A stretch of 9,102 bases of DNA from an uncultured Opitutia bacterium (GTDB lineage: Bacteria; Verrucomicrobiota; Verrucomicrobiia; Opitutales; UBA953), in assembly GCA_903829855.1 (NCBI GenBank), contig CAIKRN010000133.1, positions 1 to 9,102 of the forward strand. The letters run 5' to 3'. The notes under the pieces are model-generated. The model was not told where the DNA came from. It did no database searches and saw only the letters and a list, made by a program, of their open reading frames with translations. Made by a program: the position numbers and the translations under genes. Positions 5,620 to 9,102 of this stretch are shown here, in pieces; position 1 is the stretch's first letter, and the number at the start of each line of letters is the position of its first letter.

Positions 5620-7026
5620 ATGTCCGCACGGCAGAAAGCACAGGCAACCTGGGGCGGTCGGTTCTCCGCCGGCCCCGCTGAATTAATGCTCCGTTTCGGA
5701 GAATCCGTCTCTTTTGACCACCGTCTCTGGGCCCAAGATATCCGGGGTTCCCAAGCCCATGCCACGATGCTCGCCCAAGTGGGTATCCTGACCAAGCGGG
5801 AGCGCGATGCGATCCTCGGGGGTCTCAATGCCATCGCGAAGGAAATCGTCGCCGGTAAATTCAAGTGGAGCCGCGAACTCGAAGACGTGCACATGAACAT
5901 CGAGAGCGCGCTGACGAAGCGCGTCCCGGCCGCCGCCAAACTCCATACGGCCCGCTCGCGTAACGACCAAGTCGCCACCGACGTCCGTCTCTGGATTAAG
6001 GATCAGTGCGATGCCGCTGATGCGGCCTTGGTGTCGCTGCTCAAGACTTTGGTGAAACTCGCCGCGGCCAATGCCGACGTCATCCTGCCGGGCTACACGC
6101 ACCTGCAGCGCGCCCAGCCAGTCTCCGCCGCCCACCACCTGCTCGCCTACGCCGAGATGTTCGGTCGCGACCGCACGCGCCTCGCCGCCGCTAAGGCCTC
6201 GGCCAATTGGTGCCCACTCGGCTCCGGCGCCATCGCCGGCACGACCCTCCCGATCCGCCGCGAACTCACGGCGAAGCTGCTCGGCTTCGTCGATGCGAAG
6301 GGCCGCCCGCAGGTGACGACCAATTCGATGGATGCCGTCGCCGACCGCGATCCGGCCACGGAGTTCTGCTTCGCCGCAGCGCTCTGCGGCGTCCACCTCT
6401 CACGCCTGGCTGAGGACATGGTCCTCTGGTCCTCTGCGGAGTTCGGCTTCGCGCGCATGCCCGACGAGTTCTCGACGGGTTCCTCGCTGATGCCGCAGAA
6501 GCGTAACCCTGACTCGATGGAGCTCCTCCGGGGTAAGGCCGCCCGCTTCCAGGCTTCGCTCACCCACCTGCTCACGCTCACGAAGGGCCTGCCGCTCACG
6601 TATAATCGCGACCTGCAGGATGATAAGCCGCCGCTCTTCGACGCCGCGGATCAACTCATCCTCTCCGTCGCCGTGGCCGATGCCACGCTGGCAGGCACGA
6701 AGTTCCACCGGGCCCGTTGCCTTGCCGCCGCTTCGGATCCCGCGCTTCTCGCCACCGACCTCGCCGATTGGCTCGTCCGCAAGGGGATGCCTTTCCGCCA
6801 CGCCCATCATGCGGTTGGCCGCCTCGTCGCCCTCGCTGAGAAATCCGGCGTGCCACTCGATAAGGTTTCCGATGCCGCTGCGTTGACCGCCGATAAGGCA
6901 TTCACAAAGGGCTGGCGCGAAGTCTTCAGCTTGCAGCGTGGTTTCGCCGCGCGCGAGAATACGGGCATGCCCGGCCCCAAGGCCGTCGCCCGCGAGATCG
7001 CCCGCTGGCAGAAGTCGCTCCGCTAA
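5620..7026 (+). CDS. argH: Argininosuccinate lyase
   Basis: This enzyme splits argininosuccinate into arginine and fumarate, the last step of arginine biosynthesis, as a cytosolic homotetramer. From the ATG at 5620 the product is 468 residues, close to the usual 455-470, and starts MSARQKAQATWGGRFS, with the WGGRF typical of ArgH N-termini. A TTG 39 nt upstream in frame would add a non-homologous leader and was not chosen. Diagnostic motifs are ARSRNDQVATDVRLW at about 111-125, GYTHLQRAQPVSAAHHLLAY at 158-177 (with the conserved His 161) and the superfamily signature GSSLMPQKRNPD at 287-298, carrying the catalytic-loop serine. The C-terminal domain is complete. The gene lies between a division gene and a LysE-type exporter whose ATG is 6 nt after its stop, so co-transcription with the exporter is likely. 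No other arg genes are visible. Confidence 0.97.
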   Translation: MSARQKAQATWGGRFSAGPAELMLRFGESVSFDHRLWAQDIRGSQAHATMLAQVGILTKRERDAILGGLNAIAKEIVAGKFKWSRELEDVHMNIESALTKRVPAAAKLHTARSRNDQVATDVRLWIKDQCDAADAALVSLLKTLVKLAAANADVILPGYTHLQRAQPVSAAHHLLAYAEMFGRDRTRLAAAKASANWCPLGSGAIAGTTLPIRRELTAKLLGFVDAKGRPQVTTNSMDAVADRDPATEFCFAAALCGVHLSRLAEDMVLWSSAEFGFARMPDEFSTGSSLMPQKRNPDSMELLRGKAARFQASLTHLLTLTKGLPLTYNRDLQDDKPPLFDAADQLILSVAVADATLAGTKFHRARCLAAASDPALLATDLADWLVRKGMPFRHAHHAVGRLVALAEKSGVPLDKVSDAAALTADKAFTKGWREVFSLQRGFAARENTGMPGPKAVAREIARWQKSLR

Positions 7027-7032
7027 GCGCGG

Positions 7033-7665
7033 ATGGATATCGGTCTGCTTATCGGCTCCTGCCTGCTCGCGAGCCTCTCGCCCGGGCCGGCGGCGCTGTC
7101 GACGATCGAGACGTCCCTCCGCTACGGCCAGCGTCGTGCCTTCTGGCACACGCTGGGACTCGCGGTTGGCGAGACGCCGCACCTGTTCCTATCGCTCTTC
7201 GGCATGCTCTGGCTCACGCAGCATTTCCCGTCTGGCCACTTCCTCATCGCGGCCTCTGGGACGACCTACTTCCTGTACCTCGGCGCGACCCATTTATTGC
7301 GCCCGCGTTCGAGTCTACCCGAGGGTGCCGCCCTCGAGGCCGGCCCGCTGCGGCTTTTCTTCCGTGGCGCGTGGGTCAATTTCTCTAATCCGAAGACCAT
7401 CCCTTGGATGATGTTCATCATCACGGCGGCAAAAGTTCCGTCGAACCGGTTCGCTTGGTCGACGACGGGTATCTTTCTGCTCTGCACCCTGGGCTCAGAA
7501 TTATCCGTGATGACGTTCTATGCTTTTCTCGGTGATCGCTTGCGCGTGCACCTGAAGGATCCCGCCACGATTCGCATGGTCGACCGCGTGACGGGCGTGC
7601 TCTGGACGGTACTGGGCTTGGTGATGGCGCAGCTGGCGTATCAATTGCTCGAAGTCCTGCGTTAA
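7033..7665 (+). CDS. LysE/RhtB-family amino-acid exporter
   Basis: The 210-residue membrane protein has the LysE/RhtB fold: about six hydrophobic segments, the N-terminal signature LASLSPGPAALSTIETSLRY (12-31, SPGPA at 16-20), YFLYLGATHLLR (79-90) ahead of a cytoplasmic loop, and FFRGAWVNFSNPKTIPWMMF (109-128) with the conserved N..NPK. Members export lysine, arginine, threonine, homoserine and related compounds by proton antiport. The gene starts 6 nt after argH, with no Shine-Dalgarno and no promoter gap, so it is most likely read from the same mRNA. That makes arginine or a pathway intermediate a reasonable substrate guess, but sequence alone cannot fix the substrate within this family. 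The C-terminal segment is normal in length. Confidence 0.9.
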   Translation: MDIGLLIGSCLLASLSPGPAALSTIETSLRYGQRRAFWHTLGLAVGETPHLFLSLFGMLWLTQHFPSGHFLIAASGTTYFLYLGATHLLRPRSSLPEGAALEAGPLRLFFRGAWVNFSNPKTIPWMMFIITAAKVPSNRFAWSTTGIFLLCTLGSELSVMTFYAFLGDRLRVHLKDPATIRMVDRVTGVLWTVLGLVMAQLAYQLLEVLR

Positions 7666-7710
7666 CCATTGGCCCGTGGGCTTGTAAGGTTCAGCGCGTA
7701 GGTGTAATTC

Positions 7711-8748
7711 ATGGGCATGCCCCTGCTTCGTCTGCTCCGTTCGATCGCCCTTGCGCTCGGCTTCATCCTTCTTTCTGGCTGCGCCGCAACGTCGTCCGCC
7801 CCGAAGCGCATCGGTATCATCGGCCTCGATACCTCGCACGTCGTGGCGTTCACGACGGTCTTTAATAAGGGCCCGAAGAATCCTGCCGATGCGGCCAAGT
7901 TCGCCGGCTTCCGCGTGACGGCTGCCTTCGCCCAAGGCAGCAAAGACATCCCGGAGAGCACGGTGCACGTGCCCGACTACACGGCGAAGCTCGAGGCGAT
8001 GGGCGTCAAGGTTTACGATTCAATCGAAAAGCTCTGCGCCGACGTCGACTTCGTAATGCTCGAGTCCAACGACGGCCGCGTCCACCTCGAGCAGGTGCTC
8101 CCGGTCTTTAAGTCCGGTAAGCCCGTCTTCATCGACAAGCCAATCGCGGGCTCGCTCGCCGATGTGATCCGCATTCAGGAAGCGGCTAAGAAAGCCGGCG
8201 CAGTTTACTTCTGCTCTTCCTCCCTCCGCTACGCCGCCAGCACGCAGGCGGTTGCTCAAGGTTCCATCGGTAAAGTGAAGTCGGCCATTGCGACCAGCCC
8301 GGCCAGCCTCGAGCCGCACCACCCTGATCTCTATTGGTACGGCGTCCACGGGTGCGAAAGCCTTTACACCGTCATGGGTACGGGCTGCATCTCGGTGAAG
8401 CGCGACAAGACTCCGGAAGGCATGATTCAGGTCACCGGCAATTGGGGCAACGGCCGCGTGGGTATCTTCCGCGAAGCCGACCGTAAAGCTAAGGGCGGAC
8501 CCTACGGAGGCAAAGCCATCGGCGAAAAGGGTGAGGCCGATATCGGCAAGTTCGATGGCTACGAAGTCCTCCTCGTCTCCGTGGTGAAGATGTTTCGCAC
8601 GGGCAAGGCGCAGGTCTCTGCCGAAGAGACGCTCGAACTTTATACCTTCATGGAAGCCGCCGATGAGAGCAAACGCCAGGGCGGCGCCGAAGTGAAGCTC
8701 GCCGACGTCCTCGCGAAGGCCCGCACCGAAGTCGCGAAGGACAGATAG
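7711..8748 (+). CDS. Gfo/Idh/MocA-family oxidoreductase-like lipoprotein
   Basis: The 345-residue protein starts with a lipoprotein signal peptide: RLLRSIALALGFILLSGC, with a lipobox LSGC at 21-24 and the lipidated Cys at 24. No twin-arginine motif is seen. The mature part follows the Gfo/Idh/MocA plan: beta strand RIGIIGLDTSH at 33-43, VDFVMLESNDGRVH at 112-125, the GKPVFIDKP motif at 136-144 (equivalent of the usual EKP with the catalytic Lys), and HHPDLYWYGVHGCESLYTVMG at 203-223 in the C-terminal domain. The classic GxGxxG dinucleotide loop is replaced by GLDTSH, as in a subfamily common in Verrucomicrobiota and Planctomycetota. The substrate is unknown; sugars or sugar-like cyclitols are usual for the superfamily. 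An alternative start at the third residue (7717) changes nothing important. The gene begins 45 nt after the exporter, perhaps in the same transcript. Confidence 0.85.
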   Translation: MGMPLLRLLRSIALALGFILLSGCAATSSAPKRIGIIGLDTSHVVAFTTVFNKGPKNPADAAKFAGFRVTAAFAQGSKDIPESTVHVPDYTAKLEAMGVKVYDSIEKLCADVDFVMLESNDGRVHLEQVLPVFKSGKPVFIDKPIAGSLADVIRIQEAAKKAGAVYFCSSSLRYAASTQAVAQGSIGKVKSAIATSPASLEPHHPDLYWYGVHGCESLYTVMGTGCISVKRDKTPEGMIQVTGNWGNGRVGIFREADRKAKGGPYGGKAIGEKGEADIGKFDGYEVLLVSVVKMFRTGKAQVSAEETLELYTFMEAADESKRQGGAEVKLADVLAKARTEVAKDR

Positions 8749-8772
8749 AGGACTGAATCGATGGGTTGCCTT

Positions 8773-8798
8773 GGGTAGGGTCGGGACCGCGTCACGAC
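8773..8798 (+). repeat. GGGTAGGG palindromic repeat, copy 1
   Basis: A GGGTAGG lead-in runs into an 8-bp stem with one mismatch (GTCGGGAC at 8780-8787, GTCACGAC at 8791-8798) around a CGC loop. It shares its lead-in and 3-nt loop, but not its stem sequence, with the copies to the right. Confidence 0.65.
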
Positions 8799-8810
8799 AT
8801 AGCTGTCTCT

Positions 8811-8840
8811 GGGGTAGGGGCAGCACCGCGTGCTGCCCTA
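8811..8840 (+). repeat. GGGTAGGG palindromic repeat, copy 2
   Basis: A GGGGTAGGGG lead-in is followed by a perfect 9-bp stem, GGGCAGCAC (8818-8826) and GTGCTGCCC (8830-8838), around a CGC loop. With one bulged G the pairing extends to TAGGG/CCCTA. This is the best-formed copy. Confidence 0.75.
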
Positions 8841-8846
8841 GTCTGC

Positions 8847-8880
8847 CTCCAGGGTAGGGGCGCCTCCAGGGTAGGGGCGC
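8847..8880 (+). repeat. 17-bp tandem duplication within the repeat cluster
   Basis: CTCCAGGGTAGGGGCGC occurs at 8847-8863 and again, exactly, at 8864-8880. The first unit is a lead-in with no stem of its own; the second continues into the copy 3 hairpin. It looks like a slippage duplication or a truncated copy. Confidence 0.85.
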
Positions 8881-8895
8881 CACTGCGTGGCGTCC
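8869..8895 (+). repeat. GGGTAGGG palindromic repeat, copy 3
   Basis: The lead-in GGGTAGG leads to a 9-bp stem with one G-T wobble position, GGGCGCCAC (8875-8883) and GTGGCGTCC (8887-8895), around a TGC loop. A second small hairpin, GTCCG/CGGAC (8892-8896 and 8901-8905), overlaps its right arm. Confidence 0.7.
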
Positions 8896-8958
8896 GTGGG
8901 CGGACTGATGATGTAGTTCGGATGACTCGCCCGACTCTCTGATACTCTCCTTACGAAC

Positions 8959-8984
8959 GGTCGCGACGCCGTCGCGCCCCTACC
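8959..8984 (-). repeat. GGTAGGG palindromic repeat, copy 4, inverted
   Basis: On the reverse strand this reads GGTAGGGGCGCGAC, GGC loop, then GTCGCGACC, with a 9-bp stem containing one mismatch. It is the same design in the opposite orientation, so the cluster has three direct copies facing one inverted copy. Confidence 0.7.
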
Positions 8985-9102
8985 TTCTACCTCTGCTTCG
9001 CAGCCGTTCACCACGCCAGCAGATACTAGGGTGTTTCTACTCCGCCAATTACGTTGAACTCCTGACGCCCTTCGCAAGATGGCCGCATGCGATTCGGTCC
9101 AA

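Larger units (their letters stand above)
8749..9102. other. Non-coding repeat-bearing region at right end
   Basis: These 354 bp carry no convincing gene. Reading frames across it are broken or are extensions of shadow frames from the neighbouring gene. The first 236 bp are dominated by short hairpin repeats (8773-8984). The last 118 bp look unremarkable. ATG codons at 9079 and 9087 could begin a rightward gene, but only a few codons are visible. Confidence 0.7.

Noticed and set aside
5683..6396. A 237-codon minus-strand open frame inside argH
   Set aside because: Antisense shadow of argH with no domain-like features.
6400..7182. A 260-codon open frame on the minus strand across argH and the exporter
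   Set aside because: It lies fully antisense to two well-recognised genes, is rich in Arg/Gly/Glu as expected of an opposite-strand shadow in GC-rich DNA, and shows no known motif.
8020..8883. A 287-codon minus-strand open frame over the lipoprotein gene and into the repeats
   Set aside because: It is antisense to a clear Gfo/Idh/MocA coding sequence and its N-terminus would be encoded by the hairpin repeats.
8773..8984. CRISPR array
   Set aside because: The repeats are palindromic, variable in sequence, unevenly spaced and partly inverted, with no constant 25-37 nt repeat or uniform spacers.
9079..9102. Possible start of a rightward gene at the window end
   Set aside because: Only five to eight codons are visible and no promoter or ribosome site supports it.

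Overview
The window is a gene-dense stretch of a GC-rich bacterial chromosome. The mix of genes suggests a member of Verrucomicrobiota, most likely an Opitutae-like lineage: an ECF sigma factor followed by a short one-helix membrane protein and a secreted PDZ protein, a YHYH-domain protein, a lipoprotein of the Gfo/Idh/MocA family with a GLDTSH motif, and almost no Shine-Dalgarno sequences. This placement rests on family knowledge and style. No rRNA or other marker gene is present to confirm it.

Layout. Positions 1-1329 (minus strand) hold a two-gene lipid-modification operon: a fatty acid desaturase whose last codons overlap the GTG start of an FAD-binding amine-oxidase-like protein (COG2907 type) that runs off the left edge. 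A 124-bp divergent gap separates it from a plus-strand signalling cluster (1454-3472): an ECF sigma factor, an ATGA-overlapping single-pass membrane protein (putative anti-sigma factor) and a secreted PDZ protein. A perfect A/U-flanked hairpin at 3494-3525 acts as a terminator for both this cluster and the convergent secreted YHYH-domain protein (3532-4569, minus).

Positions 4666-8748 are a plus-strand run: a four-helix DUF420 membrane protein, a DivIC/FtsB-like division protein, argininosuccinate lyase (argH), a LysE-type amino-acid exporter 6 nt behind argH, and a Gfo/Idh/MocA-fold lipoprotein. Positions 8749-9102 contain no convincing gene. They carry a cluster of short palindromic repeats that share a GGTAGGG lead-in but differ in stem sequence, plus a 17-bp tandem duplication.

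How the genes may work together. argH plus the exporter suggests arginine synthesis linked to amino-acid efflux. The desaturase and FAD oxidoreductase probably modify membrane fatty acids, and the divergent sigma/anti-sigma/PDZ set could be an envelope-sensing regulator, possibly but not demonstrably controlling the lipid operon. There are no rRNA, tRNA, CRISPR, transposase or phage genes. The points most worth following are the uncharacterised sigma/anti-sigma/PDZ module, the lipoprotein with a degenerate dinucleotide-binding motif, and the terminal hairpin family.
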